Notes: a model not told the origin generated them from the letters alone. DNA of 64,000 bases from Pseudomonas sp. SLFW (GCF_009905615.1 NZ_JAAAKW010000010.1:62001-126000); one strand, 5' to 3'. Numbered from the stretch's first letter, positions 53,030-62,469 are shown. Numbers and translations are program-made.

Positions 53030-54360
53030 TGAGCCTGAGAACCCGCCTGAGCCTGACGTTGGGTTCGGCGTTCATCGTCATTTGGGTGCTGGCGGCGGCG
53101 TGGATGCTGCGCGACTTGCGCATGCAGATGATGGAATCCCTCGACCAGCGGCTAGAAGCCTCGGCGCGCATGGTCGCCGGGCTGCTCGAACAGATGCAGA
53201 TGCCCACCGACGGCGATGGCAAAACCCTGCGCGCCGGGGAGTTGAGCATTCCCAATGGCATGGCCTGCCAGCTGAGTTCGTTGCGCGGCCAGGTGCTGGC
53301 GCGCACCGAAAGTTCGCCTGCGGAACCACTGAAAGCCGATTCCAGCGGCTTCGTCGATCAGATGATCAACGGCGAGCACTGGCGCGTGTACACGATGATG
53401 CACGGCAACGTGCGAGTCAGTACGGCAGACCGGCAGATCGAGCGGGACGTCCTTGGCCATTCGGTGCTACTGGCGGCTTCAGTGCCGGTGCTGGTGGCGC
53501 TGTTCGGCAGCCTGATTCTGGTCTGGTTCGGCATCGGGCGAGGGCTGGCGCCGTTGAACCGGATGCGTGACGCGCTGAACCGCCACAGCGCCGATTCCGT
53601 CGAGCCGCTGGACGTGCCCAATCTGCCCAGCGAGTTGCAGCCCCTGCTGATCAGCCAGAATCAGCTGTTTCAGCGGATCGCACAGACCCTTGAGCGCGAA
53701 CGTCGGCTGACAGGGGACGCGGCTCACGAACTGCGCAGCCCCCTGACCGCCATCAAGACCCACCTGCAAGTGGCGCGTATGACCGAGGGTGAGAAACGCG
53801 ACCGGTCATTGGCCCACGCGGAAGAGGGCGCCGACCGCATGCACCGGACCCTTGAGCAACTGTTGTTGCTGGCGCGGGTCGAGGGCAGCCTGTCGTTCGA
53901 CGATGGCGTGCAGTGCGACGCCGAAAAGGTCGCACGGCTGGCCATTCACGACGCCAACCATGGCGATGACTCGCGCATCGAGCTGATCCTGCCGTCGCAG
54001 TTATCCACAGCGCCGGTCGAAATGCCGGCTGCACTGGCCGTGGCGGCATTGCGCAACTTGTTGGATAACGCCCTGCGCCACACACAGGCAGGCGCACGGG
54101 TCGAATTGAGCGTGGAAACATTCAACGGTCAGGCGCATTTCCGCGTGCGGGATTACGGGCCGGGCATTCCCGAGCCGGACCTCGACAAGCTCACCCAGCG
54201 CTTCTGGCGCAACGGCAAAAGCCCAGGTGCAGGGCTCGGATTGGCCATCGTGCAGGCCATCGTTCAGCGCTGCGATTGTTCGCTGAAATTCGACAGCCGC
54301 AGTGACGGATTGCGCGTGGAGCTCAGCGTGCCGTTGCGGCGGGGTGGTTCAACAGACTAA
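53026..54360 (+). CDS. dsbS: Sensor histidine kinase
   Basis: A kinase of 444 residues. Two membrane segments (about 10-30 and 148-168) flank a periplasmic sensor of about 115 residues. A HAMP-like region, the H-box GDAAHELRSPLTAIKTHLQV, N-box NLLDNALRHT and G-boxes DYGPGIPEPD and GAGLGLAIVQAI follow. Its ATG overlaps the response regulator stop by four bases (ATGA). It is probably the partner of the preceding regulator, like PA2480. The signal is not visible in sequence; copper or periplasmic thiol state is inferred from the homologue. Confidence 0.87.
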   Translation: MMSLRTRLSLTLGSAFIVIWVLAAAWMLRDLRMQMMESLDQRLEASARMVAGLLEQMQMPTDGDGKTLRAGELSIPNGMACQLSSLRGQVLARTESSPAEPLKADSSGFVDQMINGEHWRVYTMMHGNVRVSTADRQIERDVLGHSVLLAASVPVLVALFGSLILVWFGIGRGLAPLNRMRDALNRHSADSVEPLDVPNLPSELQPLLISQNQLFQRIAQTLERERRLTGDAAHELRSPLTAIKTHLQVARMTEGEKRDRSLAHAEEGADRMHRTLEQLLLLARVEGSLSFDDGVQCDAEKVARLAIHDANHGDDSRIELILPSQLSTAPVEMPAALAVAALRNLLDNALRHTQAGARVELSVETFNGQAHFRVRDYGPGIPEPDLDKLTQRFWRNGKSPGAGLGLAIVQAIVQRCDCSLKFDSRSDGLRVELSVPLRRGGSTD

Positions 54361-54424
54361 ATGTGACGGTTCTTATTTTTTCGGTCAACTTTGGCAGGTC
54401 TGGGAGGCCATTCGACCTCTGTCG

Positions 54425-54877
54425 TCATGCCTCGGGCACGGCTGATGAATGATGCGAGGTGATGAGCCACTGGTCATCGACCCACGCATAGCTGAAGGTG
54501 TAGCGGGCCTGAATGGTCGAGTTGTCCTGGAAGCGGAAGGTGTAAGTCCCGGTATCGATTGCACCGTTGCAACTCGCAATAAGTGTGCTGCTGTCGATGC
54601 GTCCTACTGGTTTGTTCGCAATGAAGTGTTTGAAGTAGTCGACTTTCCCGTCGTGGTCGGTTCTTGGTGTATTGGAAACGGTTGGAAGCAAGACAGCGTC
54701 GGCCGTGTAGAGGGCTGCCACCTTTTCAGCGTCTCCGCTTTGCAGGGATTGATTCCATCGGTCGAATAGCGCCATTGCGAGTGGCTTGTCCAGAAAATGG
54801 CAAGGTTCCGGGGCGGCTTGCACCGCCGTAGAGGCTGACAGAACGAATACCGTGAATAGAGTCGAAGCGTTGAGCAT
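54425..54877 (-). CDS. Secreted SnoaL/NTF2-fold protein
   Basis: A protein of 150 residues with a signal peptide (LFTVFVLSASTAVQAAPEPC). The mature part fits the SgcJ/EcaC or DUF4440 type of NTF2 fold: ALYTADAVLLPTVSNTPRTD and YTFSYAWVDDQWLITSHHSS. GGAAGG precedes the ATG. It is a single gene convergent with the sensor kinase. No catalytic role can be assigned. Confidence 0.75.
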   Translation of the reverse strand: MLNASTLFTVFVLSASTAVQAAPEPCHFLDKPLAMALFDRWNQSLQSGDAEKVAALYTADAVLLPTVSNTPRTDHDGKVDYFKHFIANKPVGRIDSSTLIASCNGAIDTGTYTFRFQDNSTIQARYTFSYAWVDDQWLITSHHSSAVPEA

Positions 54878-55247
54878 ACATTGCCTTCCGTTGGCGATTG
54901 ATTGAAGGACTAGAGCCTAACCAAGGGCGCGTGGTTCAGATAGCGCGGGATGATGGAGATGAGTTTCAAGCGGTTTCGATCCAGGAACGGATCCAGAATG
55001 TGCTGTCGTGCAAAATCCCTGTCATGTCCACAGGACGGGCAGGGTGTCGAAGGTAAACGTGTCACCGTGACCCGTCAGAAATCTCTGAAAGCACGACCAT
55101 CCCTCCGACAACCCTTTGATTCTGTTCCCTAATCCCGGACAATCGCGCCCCTTTCCCTGTAGAGAACCGGTCAGGGGCGCTGACTGCCGAGCTTTTCGAC
55201 GCGCTTTTGACCTTGTAGCTATCACCGGCAACGGAGAAATCGACCGG
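54878..55247. other. Intergenic region before serine-type transporter
   Basis: Within these 370 bases a 60-codon frame at 54950-55132 has poor start context and no recognisable protein character, so it was not called. An imperfect dyad, CCCTGTCATGTCC-ACA-GGACGGGCAGGG, lies near 55017-55043. Nothing else is seen. Confidence 0.45.
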
Positions 55248-56537
55248 ATGAACGATCAGGCCAACAGCGTCGAGCGAACCCTCGACGCCGCGCCCGCAGG
55301 CGCGACCACAGGCATGACCAAATGGGCGCGTCAGGACACCACCTGGATGCTCGGGCTGTTTGGCACCGCCATCGGTGCAGGCACGCTGTTTTTGCCGATC
55401 AACGCAGGCATCGGTGGCTTCTGGCCCTTGCTGATCCTGGCGTTGCTGGCGTTCCCCATGACGTTTTACGCGCACCGCGGCCTGACCCGTTTCGTGTTGT
55501 CCGGTCGTGAGGGCGCTGACATCACCGAGGTGGTCGAGCAGCATTTCGGCAAGAAGGCCGGCGCGCTCATCACGCTGCTGTATTTCTTCGCGGTGTTCCC
55601 GATCCTGCTGATCTACAGCGTGGCGCTGACCAACACCGTGACCAGCTTTCTCGAACATCAATTGCACGTTCAGCCGCCGCCTCGGGCCATCCTGGCGTTC
55701 GTGCTGATCATCGGCCTGCTGGCCGTGGTGCGTTGCGGCGAGCAACTGATCGTCAAGGCCATGAGCCTGATGGTGTATCCGTTCATCGTCGCGCTGCTGT
55801 TTCTCGCCGTGTTTCTGATTCCCCACTGGACCGGCGGCATCCTCACCACCGCGACCAGCCTGCCTGCGCCGTCTGCTTTGCTGCACACGCTGTGGCTGGC
55901 GATCCCGGTGATGGTGTTCTCGTTCAACCATTCACCGATCATTTCCGCCTTCGCCGTGGATCAGAAGCGCCAATACGGCGATCAGGCCGAGCAGCGCAGT
56001 TCGCAGATCCTCGCTCGCGCCCACGGGCTGATGGTGGTCATGGTGCTGTTCTTCGTGTTCAGCTGCGTCTTGACCCTGTCGCCCGAGCAATTGAGCGAGG
56101 CGAAGGCGCAGAACCTGTCGATCCTGTCCTACCTGGCCAACCATTTCAGCAACCCGACCATCGCGTTCGCTGCGCCGCTGATTGCGTTCGTGGCGATCAC
56201 CAAGTCGTTCCTCGGCCATTACATCGGCGCCAGTGAAGGCCTCAAGGGGCTGGTGATCAAAAGCGGCCGTCGTCCTTCGCCACGGACGCTGGACCGTCTG
56301 ACCGCCGGTTTCATGTTGGTGGTCTGCTGGCTGGTGGCAACCCTCAACCCGAGCATTCTCGGGATGATCGAAACCCTGGGCGGGCCGGTCATCGCGGCGT
56401 TGCTGTTCCTGATGCCCATGTACGCCGTGCGCAAGGTGCCAGCGATGCGTCAATACGCGGGCAAGCTGTCCAACGTGTTTGTCGTGGTGGTGGGGCTGGT
56501 GTCGATTTCGGCGCTGGTCTATTCGTTGATGCCTTAG
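55248..56537 (+). CDS. Serine/threonine-type HAAAP transporter
   Basis: An inner-membrane carrier of 429 residues with about eleven segments, the same length as E. coli SdaC. Family motifs are GLFGTAIGAGTLFLPINAG, the FSFNHSPIISAFAVDQKRQY segment and AFVAITKSFLGHYIGASEGL. Proton-coupled uptake of serine or a related hydroxy amino acid is likely; aromatic amino acids are the alternative. The ATG at 55248 follows GGAGA. No serine deaminase gene is adjacent, unlike many sdaC loci. Confidence 0.87.
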   Translation: MNDQANSVERTLDAAPAGATTGMTKWARQDTTWMLGLFGTAIGAGTLFLPINAGIGGFWPLLILALLAFPMTFYAHRGLTRFVLSGREGADITEVVEQHFGKKAGALITLLYFFAVFPILLIYSVALTNTVTSFLEHQLHVQPPPRAILAFVLIIGLLAVVRCGEQLIVKAMSLMVYPFIVALLFLAVFLIPHWTGGILTTATSLPAPSALLHTLWLAIPVMVFSFNHSPIISAFAVDQKRQYGDQAEQRSSQILARAHGLMVVMVLFFVFSCVLTLSPEQLSEAKAQNLSILSYLANHFSNPTIAFAAPLIAFVAITKSFLGHYIGASEGLKGLVIKSGRRPSPRTLDRLTAGFMLVVCWLVATLNPSILGMIETLGGPVIAALLFLMPMYAVRKVPAMRQYAGKLSNVFVVVVGLVSISALVYSLMP

Positions 56538-56702
56538 GTTTTGTCTGTTTACCGGCGTCCGGGTGGCCCATCGGGCGCCGCTGGTGGACCGCCCGCTGCC
56601 GATGATCCGAAATCCCGACGCTCGCCTGTGTCGGCTATTGCGCACACGGCGTAGTGGCAACATGCTCTCACCACATTTTTCAGCCTGAAAACGTGACCGA
56701 TC

Positions 56703-57644
56703 ATGAGCGATTCCATTCCGCCGTCTGGCACTGAGAGCGATGTCTATAAAACCCTGCTTGAGTCGACGAAGGCGATTCCGTGGCGAATCGACTGGCAGAG
56801 CATGACCTTCAGCTACATCGGCCCGCAGATCGAGCAATTGCTGGGCTGGGAGCAGGGCAGTTGGGTGGGTATCAATGATTGGGTGGAACGCATGCACCCG
56901 GATGATCGCGATTACGTGGTGAACTTCTGCGTCTCGCAGTCCAAGGCGGGCGTCGATCATGAGGCCGATTACCGCGCGCTGACCAAGGATGGCGAGTACG
57001 TGTGGATTCGCGACGTGGTCCATGTGGTGCGCAAGCATGGCGAAGTCGAGGCGTTGGTGGGCTTCATGTTCGACATCAGCGAGCGCAAGAAAACCGAGGA
57101 GCACCTGGTGCGCCTGCAAAAGCAACTGGAAGCGTTTTCCTATCAAGACGGCCTGACCGGCATCGCCAATCGACGCATGTTCGACACGGTGCTGGAGCGC
57201 GAGTGGGCCAGTGCTCAAGAGACCGGTCAGCCACTGTCGTTGATCATTCTGGATATCGATTACTTCAAGCAGTACAACGACCGTTACGGGCACATCAAGG
57301 GTGATGAAGCCCTGCGCACGGTGGCCAAGACGCTATCGCTGGCGGCCAACAATCCCGGCGATTTCATTGCCCGCATCGGCGGTGAAGAGTTCGTCTGGCT
57401 GTTGCCGAACACCGATCAGGAGGCCGCACGCAAGGTGGCGGACAAGTGCATGCAATTAGTCCGTCAGCAGCAGATCGCCCATGAGAAATCCGAGGTTTCG
57501 CCATTGCTGACGCTGAGCCTGGGCGTGGGCACCACGGTGCCGGGTGCTGAAGCCAGCGCGGTGTCCTTCATCGAACAGGTGGATGGGCTGCTGTACCACG
57601 TCAAGCGCAACGGTCGGATGCGCGCTGAATACGGCGAGTTTTGA
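56703..57644 (+). CDS. PAS-GGDEF diguanylate cyclase
   Basis: A soluble protein of 313 residues. A PAS/PAC sensor (about 15-130, WRIDWQSMTFSYIGPQIEQL and WVERMHPDDR) is linked by a short helix to a GGDEF domain with RIGGEEFVWLLPN and LDIDYFKQYNDRYGHIKGDE. The inhibitory-site position reads NPGD, not RxxD, so product inhibition may be missing. It probably makes c-di-GMP in response to a signal bound by PAS. Confidence 0.9.
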   Translation: MSDSIPPSGTESDVYKTLLESTKAIPWRIDWQSMTFSYIGPQIEQLLGWEQGSWVGINDWVERMHPDDRDYVVNFCVSQSKAGVDHEADYRALTKDGEYVWIRDVVHVVRKHGEVEALVGFMFDISERKKTEEHLVRLQKQLEAFSYQDGLTGIANRRMFDTVLEREWASAQETGQPLSLIILDIDYFKQYNDRYGHIKGDEALRTVAKTLSLAANNPGDFIARIGGEEFVWLLPNTDQEAARKVADKCMQLVRQQQIAHEKSEVSPLLTLSLGVGTTVPGAEASAVSFIEQVDGLLYHVKRNGRMRAEYGEF

Positions 57645-57757
57645 GGGAACTGACGGTGTTTTATGACCGGCGGGTCGCGAATCGACGAGTGGTTCGCAAG
57701 GCTGGTCTATAGTCTCCCGGCGTTCTTACGCGCATCTTTGGACAGGGAGGCTCAAAC

Positions 57758-57934
57758 ATGGCTGACAAATCCGTAGTATCGGCGAGCGCGGAATTTCTGG
57801 ACTCGTCCGTTTCATTCAAACCCACTGACTTTCCCCGCATCGGGCGAGCCAGAGCGGAGTCAGACACCTTCGAGCTCAGCGAACTGAAACCCTGGTTCAC
57901 GTTAGTGGACGACGAGGAAGAAGAGGAGGAATAG
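57758..57934 (+). CDS. Unassigned 58-residue protein with polyglutamate tail
   Basis: The frame begins MADKSVVSASAEFLDSSVSF, has a middle KPTDFPRIGRARAESDTFEL and ends SELKPWFTLVDD followed by six Glu. GGGAGG lies seven bases before the ATG, and a -10-like TATAGT is at 57708-57713. There is no signal peptide or membrane segment. The order (polar N-terminal part, conserved-looking LKPWFTL, acidic tail) is reminiscent of small precursors or adaptor peptides, but no modifying enzyme is adjacent. I do not recognise it. Confidence 0.6.
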   Translation: MADKSVVSASAEFLDSSVSFKPTDFPRIGRARAESDTFELSELKPWFTLVDDEEEEEE

Positions 57935-58007
57935 ACACCTTGATACCGCCGAGAAAGGCCAGGGGTGTCACGGTTGTGCCCCCTGGTCACCGACGTTTCA
58001 GCGCTGA

Positions 58008-58802
58008 TCAGGCGATGGTATCCACCACGCCCCCGTCCACACGCAAGGCCGCGCCACTGGTGGCCGACGCCTGTTTCGACGACACGTACACCACCATGTT
58101 TGCCACTTCTTCGATGGTCGCCGCCCGCTGAATGATCGAGCTGGGGCGATGGGCCATCACAAAATCCGCTGCGCAATCTTCCAGGGATTTGCCGGATTTT
58201 TTCACCTCGTCTTTCAGCATGTCAGCAACGCCTTCGGAGAGGGTCGGACCCGGCAAAACGGCATTGACCGTGACGCCCGTGCCTGCCAGACGCTTGGCCA
58301 GCCCGCGTGAAATCGACAGATTGGAGGTTTTGGTAAAACCGTAGTGAATCATGTCCGCCGGAATGTTCAGGCCCGACTCCGAGGAGATGAACACGATCCG
58401 GCCCCAGCCGTTTTTTGCCATGTCATCGGCATAGGCGCGGGACAGACGGACCCCCGACATCACGTTGACATCGAAGAAGCGTTGCCACACGTCGTCCGGG
58501 GTGTCGAAGAAATCCTGCGGACCGTAGATGCCGACGTTGTTGATCAAAATGTCCACCTTCGGCACCGCCTTCACCAAGGCCTCGCAGCCCTCCGACGTGC
58601 CCACATCCGTCGCCACCCCGCGCAATTTCGCACCCGGCACTTCGCTCTGGATGCGCGCCACGGTCGCATCGACCGCGTCCTTTTTGCGTCCGTTGACGAT
58701 CACCTCGGCGCCTGTCTCCGCCAGGCCCTTGGCAATGGCGTAACCGATGCCCAACGTCGAACCGGTTACCAGGGCTGTCTTGCCGGTCAAATCGATTTTC
58801 AT
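58008..58802 (-). CDS. Short-chain dehydrogenase/reductase
   Basis: An SDR of 264 residues. Cofactor site ALVTGSTLGIGYAIAKGLA, NNVG (in ILINNVGIYG), catalytic Ser in IVFISSESGLN and Tyr/Lys in HYGFTKTSNLSISRGLAKRL. The ATG at 58802 follows GGAGA. It is divergent from a DeoR gene, 201 bases away, which may regulate it. The substrate is unknown; sugar or polyol oxidation would fit a DeoR partner. Confidence 0.84.
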   Translation of the reverse strand: MKIDLTGKTALVTGSTLGIGYAIAKGLAETGAEVIVNGRKKDAVDATVARIQSEVPGAKLRGVATDVGTSEGCEALVKAVPKVDILINNVGIYGPQDFFDTPDDVWQRFFDVNVMSGVRLSRAYADDMAKNGWGRIVFISSESGLNIPADMIHYGFTKTSNLSISRGLAKRLAGTGVTVNAVLPGPTLSEGVADMLKDEVKKSGKSLEDCAADFVMAHRPSSIIQRAATIEEVANMVVYVSSKQASATSGAALRVDGGVVDTIA

Positions 58803-59003
58803 GTGGGATGTCTCCGTTAAGGTCGAAAGAAAGATGGAGTGCTGAAACCGAGAGGGGTTCAGGGGGATCACGCGGGCAGTCGCGTTTTCGTTGACGCCGT
58901 CCTCAGGCCTGTGAGCATAGGCAACCTCTGGTTTGACACCACCCCCAACCGCAATCATGATCCTGCTCGTTCATGACCGATTCCGCTTGATGTCGAGGCC
59001 TTT

Positions 59004-59783
59004 ATGTCTGCCAGTCCCGAAGTTTTCCCCGGCGAGCGTCAGCGTCAGATCACTGAACGCCTGGCTGCACAAGGGCGTGTGATTGCCGCAGACCTTGCGA
59101 CGGAGTTCAACGTTTCCGAGCATTCGATTCGTCGGGACCTGGGGGCTCTGGCAGCGGCGGGGCTGTGCAAACGGGTGTACGGCGGTGCGATTTCGCTGGC
59201 TTCTGATGGACCGATCACGGCGCGGATCGAGCATGAGCCTAATCGTAAGCGCGCACTCGGCATCGCCGCTGCGAACCTCATCGGTGTTGGACAGCATGTG
59301 TTCATCGACGGCGGTTCGACCAATCTCGCCATTGCCCGGGCCATCGACCCGAACATGGCCCTGACGATCACCACCAACGCGCCGCTGATTGCCGTCGAGT
59401 TGATGAAGCTGCCGAAGGTCGAGGTCATTCTCCTGGGCGGGCGCTTGAGCCCGGTGGCGGGGAGTGCGTATGGCTTCACCACGATTCAGCAGTTGAGCCA
59501 TTTCAATTTTGACCTGTGCTTCCTCGGGGCCTGCGCACTGGATGCGGTGAAGGGCGTGACGGCGTTTGACATGGAGGTGGCAGAGTTCAAACGGGCCGTG
59601 GTGGCGCGCAGCGGTCAGGTCGCGGTGGCGGTGATCAACACAAAGCTGGCGAGCATTGCGCATTACCAAGTGGCGTCTTGCGAAGACGTCGGCGCATTGG
59701 TGGTCGAAGCGGATGCGCCGGAAGACCGTTTGCAGCTGTTTCGCGGGAAGGTCGCGCAGATCGTGATCGCACAGCTAAGCTGA
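59004..59783 (+). CDS. DeoR family transcriptional regulator
   Basis: A protein of 259 residues. The DeoR helix-turn-helix is AADLATEFNVSEHSIRRDLG (about 28-47) followed by CKRVYGGAI. The C-terminal sugar-phosphate sensor domain has IDGGSTNLAIARAI and LGGRLSPVAGSAYG. GAGG precedes the ATG. Regulators of this family usually respond to phosphorylated sugars. The divergent SDR is the nearest candidate target. Confidence 0.87.
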   Translation: MSASPEVFPGERQRQITERLAAQGRVIAADLATEFNVSEHSIRRDLGALAAAGLCKRVYGGAISLASDGPITARIEHEPNRKRALGIAAANLIGVGQHVFIDGGSTNLAIARAIDPNMALTITTNAPLIAVELMKLPKVEVILLGGRLSPVAGSAYGFTTIQQLSHFNFDLCFLGACALDAVKGVTAFDMEVAEFKRAVVARSGQVAVAVINTKLASIAHYQVASCEDVGALVVEADAPEDRLQLFRGKVAQIVIAQLS

Positions 59784-59816
59784 CGACCTTGGAGACTGAT
59801 CGAAACGTTAACGGTT

Positions 59817-61403
59817 TCAGCCCATCACGGTCCGGTTGCGGCCTTCATGCTTGGCAGTGTAAAGCGCAATATCAGCACGTTCGACGAACGCCTCCATGGT
59901 CGGGCATTGATGGGCCGCGCAGCCGTAGACGCCGAGGCTAATACTGACGACCCCATCGGGATTGCCTTTGTGCTCGATGGCACGGGCCAGCACGCTCAGA
60001 CGAATTTTCTCCGCCAGTGCAAAGGCGCCGTGGGCATCGCTGTACGGCAGGAACACGGCCATTTCTTCACCGCCGTAGCGCACCGCCAGGTCCCCTGTGC
60101 GGTTCAGGTTGCTGCGTATGCATTCGGCCACCGCGACAATGCATTTGTCGCCAGCCACGTGCCCATAGTTGTCGTTGTAGCTCTTGAAGTAGTCGATATC
60201 GATCATGATCAGGCTCAACGGATGCAGGTTCGCCTGACCGGCGACGAACTCCAGACCGAGGATTTCCTGAAAGTGGCGGCGGTTGGCCAGACCGGTCAGA
60301 CCGTCTTGCAGGGCCAACTTTTCCAATGAGTGGCTAGCGATGCGCAGCTGGGATTCGGCGTTGAGGCCGAAGCGAATCTGTTGGAACAGCAGCACGCCGA
60401 ACAGCAGGTTGGCGATCACGACACAGATGATGATCGCCAATGAGCGCCAGGCGTACTGCCGCCACTCCTCTAGCACCTCTTGTTCCGAAAGTCCCGCCAG
60501 CACCACCAATGGATAACGGTCCAGACGCTTGTAGCCGTACAGGCGCAGCTCATGGTCAATGATCGAGCGGACCGTTGCGGTGCCTTCGTAATGTTCTTTC
60601 AGGTACTTGCGAAACAGCTCGCCGTCGGCAATCGACACGCTGCCGATATTCCCCAGCGTCGGGCGGCGGGCCAGCACCGTGCCGTCAGCGGTGGTCAAGG
60701 TGATGACGCCGTGTTTACCGATGTCGAAGCGATCAAAGAAGCGCTCGAAGTAAGCCAGCTCAATGGTGGCCAGCACGACGCCCGCGAACTGACCTTGCGC
60801 ATCGTTGACGCGGCGGGACACCGGGATGATCCAGTCGCCGGTGGTACGGCTGCGGATGGCCTGCCCGATGTGCGGCAGGTTGCTGTCGATGGATTTGTGA
60901 AACTGAAAATACTCGCGGTCAGCGTTATTGGCGTTGGCGGGCATGTGATTCAGCGACGTCGCGTCCCAGTTGCCGTCTTTGTCGTAGATGAACAAGCCCT
61001 GAATCTGCTCGACGCTGGCCGCAGTGGCGCGCAGGTAGTCATGCATGCGGGGGCTTTTGGCGGTCGCAAAACCGTCGTAGTTGAGGCGTTCGACGATGCC
61101 AGCCACGGGAATGTCGGCTTGGTCGAAGGTGTCGTCCGCCTGCTGCGCCATCGAGCGTGAGAGGTTGGCGGCCGTGGTGTCCGCGATTTCCAGTTCATGA
61201 TTACGGGTCTGGCGCAACTGCCACAATGTGATGCTGGTGATGGAAAAACACACCAGTACGGTAAAAAATCCCGCCAGCCACAGCACAGGCATACGCTTCA
61301 GACGCCGATTCCTGGCGTCGAAGTCCGTTCCTTCTACTTGTCTCAAGCCCCGCCCTCGCTGACGTCTACGATTTAAGACAAACCGCGGTGACGAATGCTC
61401 CAT
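59817..61403 (-). CDS. Cache-sensor membrane diguanylate cyclase
   Basis: A protein of about 528 residues. Two membrane segments enclose a double-Cache periplasmic domain (about 95-330 of the mature frame, LFIYDKDGNWDATSLNH and WIIPVSRRVNDAQGQFAGVV). The GGDEF domain has MIDIDYFKSYNDNYGHVAGD, an RTGD (RxxD) inhibitory site and an active loop reading GGEEM instead of GGEEF. Activity is likely but not certain. Alternative starts are at 61499 and 61292; 61403 keeps the basic stretch before the first membrane helix. Confidence 0.83.
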   Translation of the reverse strand: MEHSSPRFVLNRRRQRGRGLRQVEGTDFDARNRRLKRMPVLWLAGFFTVLVCFSITSITLWQLRQTRNHELEIADTTAANLSRSMAQQADDTFDQADIPVAGIVERLNYDGFATAKSPRMHDYLRATAASVEQIQGLFIYDKDGNWDATSLNHMPANANNADREYFQFHKSIDSNLPHIGQAIRSRTTGDWIIPVSRRVNDAQGQFAGVVLATIELAYFERFFDRFDIGKHGVITLTTADGTVLARRPTLGNIGSVSIADGELFRKYLKEHYEGTATVRSIIDHELRLYGYKRLDRYPLVVLAGLSEQEVLEEWRQYAWRSLAIIICVVIANLLFGVLLFQQIRFGLNAESQLRIASHSLEKLALQDGLTGLANRRHFQEILGLEFVAGQANLHPLSLIMIDIDYFKSYNDNYGHVAGDKCIVAVAECIRSNLNRTGDLAVRYGGEEMAVFLPYSDAHGAFALAEKIRLSVLARAIEHKGNPDGVVSISLGVYGCAAHQCPTMEAFVERADIALYTAKHEGRNRTVMG

Positions 61404-61714
61404 TATTCGCCGCACCCGGTTTCGCAACTGCGACCGTCTGACACGAAGCGTAGGACAAGTCAGGGATTTTGAAGGGAAAAATAGTAAGGCCCAAGTCATT
61501 TATCTGGAAAGTAAGCCTCTTGTAGCAGTGAAGTCATTCGTAAGTGTTTCCTCCTTTGGACACACCCTCACGGCGCGTCTGTTTTCAGCCTGATATCAGC
61601 TTGATAAATCCGCTACCACCGTGCGGCTACAGACATCCTCATGTCGCTGCCAATGCGGGCGTTTGCGGGTCATGACCGGTATGATCATCGGCATCTACCC
61701 GACCACGGTGCGAC
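61404..61714. other. Intergenic region, divergent promoters
   Basis: These 311 bases lie between the Cache-GGDEF gene and the DUF202 pair. AAGTCATT occurs twice (about 61494 and 61530), and GATATCAGCTTGATAAATC is near 61593. No gene, terminator or clear operator was supported. Confidence 0.4.
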
Positions 61715-62119
61715 ATGAATTCTCCGGACTCCGGCAAAGCCCCTTCTCCTGATCGCGATCGCCTGTCTGCATCCTTGCTGGGCGGTGGTTGTGAACCCGA
61801 TCCACGTTTCACCCTGGCCAACGAACGCACCTTTCTGGCGTGGATTCGCACCGCGCTGGCGTTTCTTGCCGGTGGTATCGCCGTGGAAGCGTTCACCGGG
61901 GAGGTCTTCACGCCGGGCCTGCGCCGTGCGGTGGCGTTGTCGCTGCTGGTGTTGGCGTTGCTGGTCAGTGCCAGTGCGTGCCTGCGCTGGTTGAAGGTTG
62001 AGCGGGCGATGCGTCTGCGCAAACCATTGCCGTTGCCGGTGCTGGTGCCGATCCTCTCGCTGGGGGGCGCGCTGGTGGCGACGGGGCTGATCGTCTTCCT
62101 CATTTATGGCGCGCCATGA
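61715..62119 (+). CDS. DUF202 (YidH-like) membrane protein 1
   Basis: A protein of 134 residues with three hydrophobic segments. The DUF202 start FTLANERTFLAWIRTALAFL is clear, after a polar N-terminal leader of about 30 residues. Its stop overlaps the next start (ATGA). Function unknown; in other bacteria DUF202 proteins are small inner-membrane proteins. Confidence 0.85.
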   Translation: MNSPDSGKAPSPDRDRLSASLLGGGCEPDPRFTLANERTFLAWIRTALAFLAGGIAVEAFTGEVFTPGLRRAVALSLLVLALLVSASACLRWLKVERAMRLRKPLPLPVLVPILSLGGALVATGLIVFLIYGAP

Positions 62120-62454
62120 GCCGTCGCGGGCCGCAGACGCTGGGGCATGACGATCCGGGGTTACAGCCGGAGCGTACATTGCTGGCGTGGCGACGCACGC
62201 TGATGACCCTGCTGGTGGTGTGTACGATTTTTCTGCGCTGGATACCGCGTTTCGGGCTGATCGCGTTGATGCCCATCGTCTTCTCGCTGATGGCGGCGCT
62301 GCTTATTCAGATCGCCCTAAACGCCCGCTATCGCAAAAGTGCCAAAGGCCTGAAACAAGAGCGCATCCCCGCGCCATTGCGAGAAGTGGTGGTGCTGGGC
62401 GGTACGGTGATCGTGCTCAGTGCGATGGGGCTGTACGCGGTCGGGTTTGCATGA
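62116..62454 (+). CDS. DUF202 membrane protein 2
   Basis: A protein of 112 residues with the DUF202 start DPGLQPERTLLAWRRTLMTL and three hydrophobic segments. It is translationally coupled to the preceding DUF202 gene by a four-base overlap, so the two probably form a heteromeric pair. Function unknown. Confidence 0.85.
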   Translation: MSRRGPQTLGHDDPGLQPERTLLAWRRTLMTLLVVCTIFLRWIPRFGLIALMPIVFSLMAALLIQIALNARYRKSAKGLKQERIPAPLREVVVLGGTVIVLSAMGLYAVGFA

Positions 62455-62469
62455 AGTTTAGACCGGGCA

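Noticed and set aside
54950..55132. A 60-codon frame before the serine-type transporter
   Set aside because: Lacks a convincing ribosome binding site and any motif; ends inside the transporter leader.
57758..57934. A graspetide (microviridin-type) cluster
   Set aside because: No ATP-grasp ligase or transporter within the window around this small gene; only the acidic tail is suggestive.
59802..59818. GAAACGTTAACGGTTTC dyad at the end of the Cache-GGDEF gene as a Cra or PsrA site
   Set aside because: It overlaps the 3' end of a gene between two converging genes, so it cannot serve a promoter in an obvious way.
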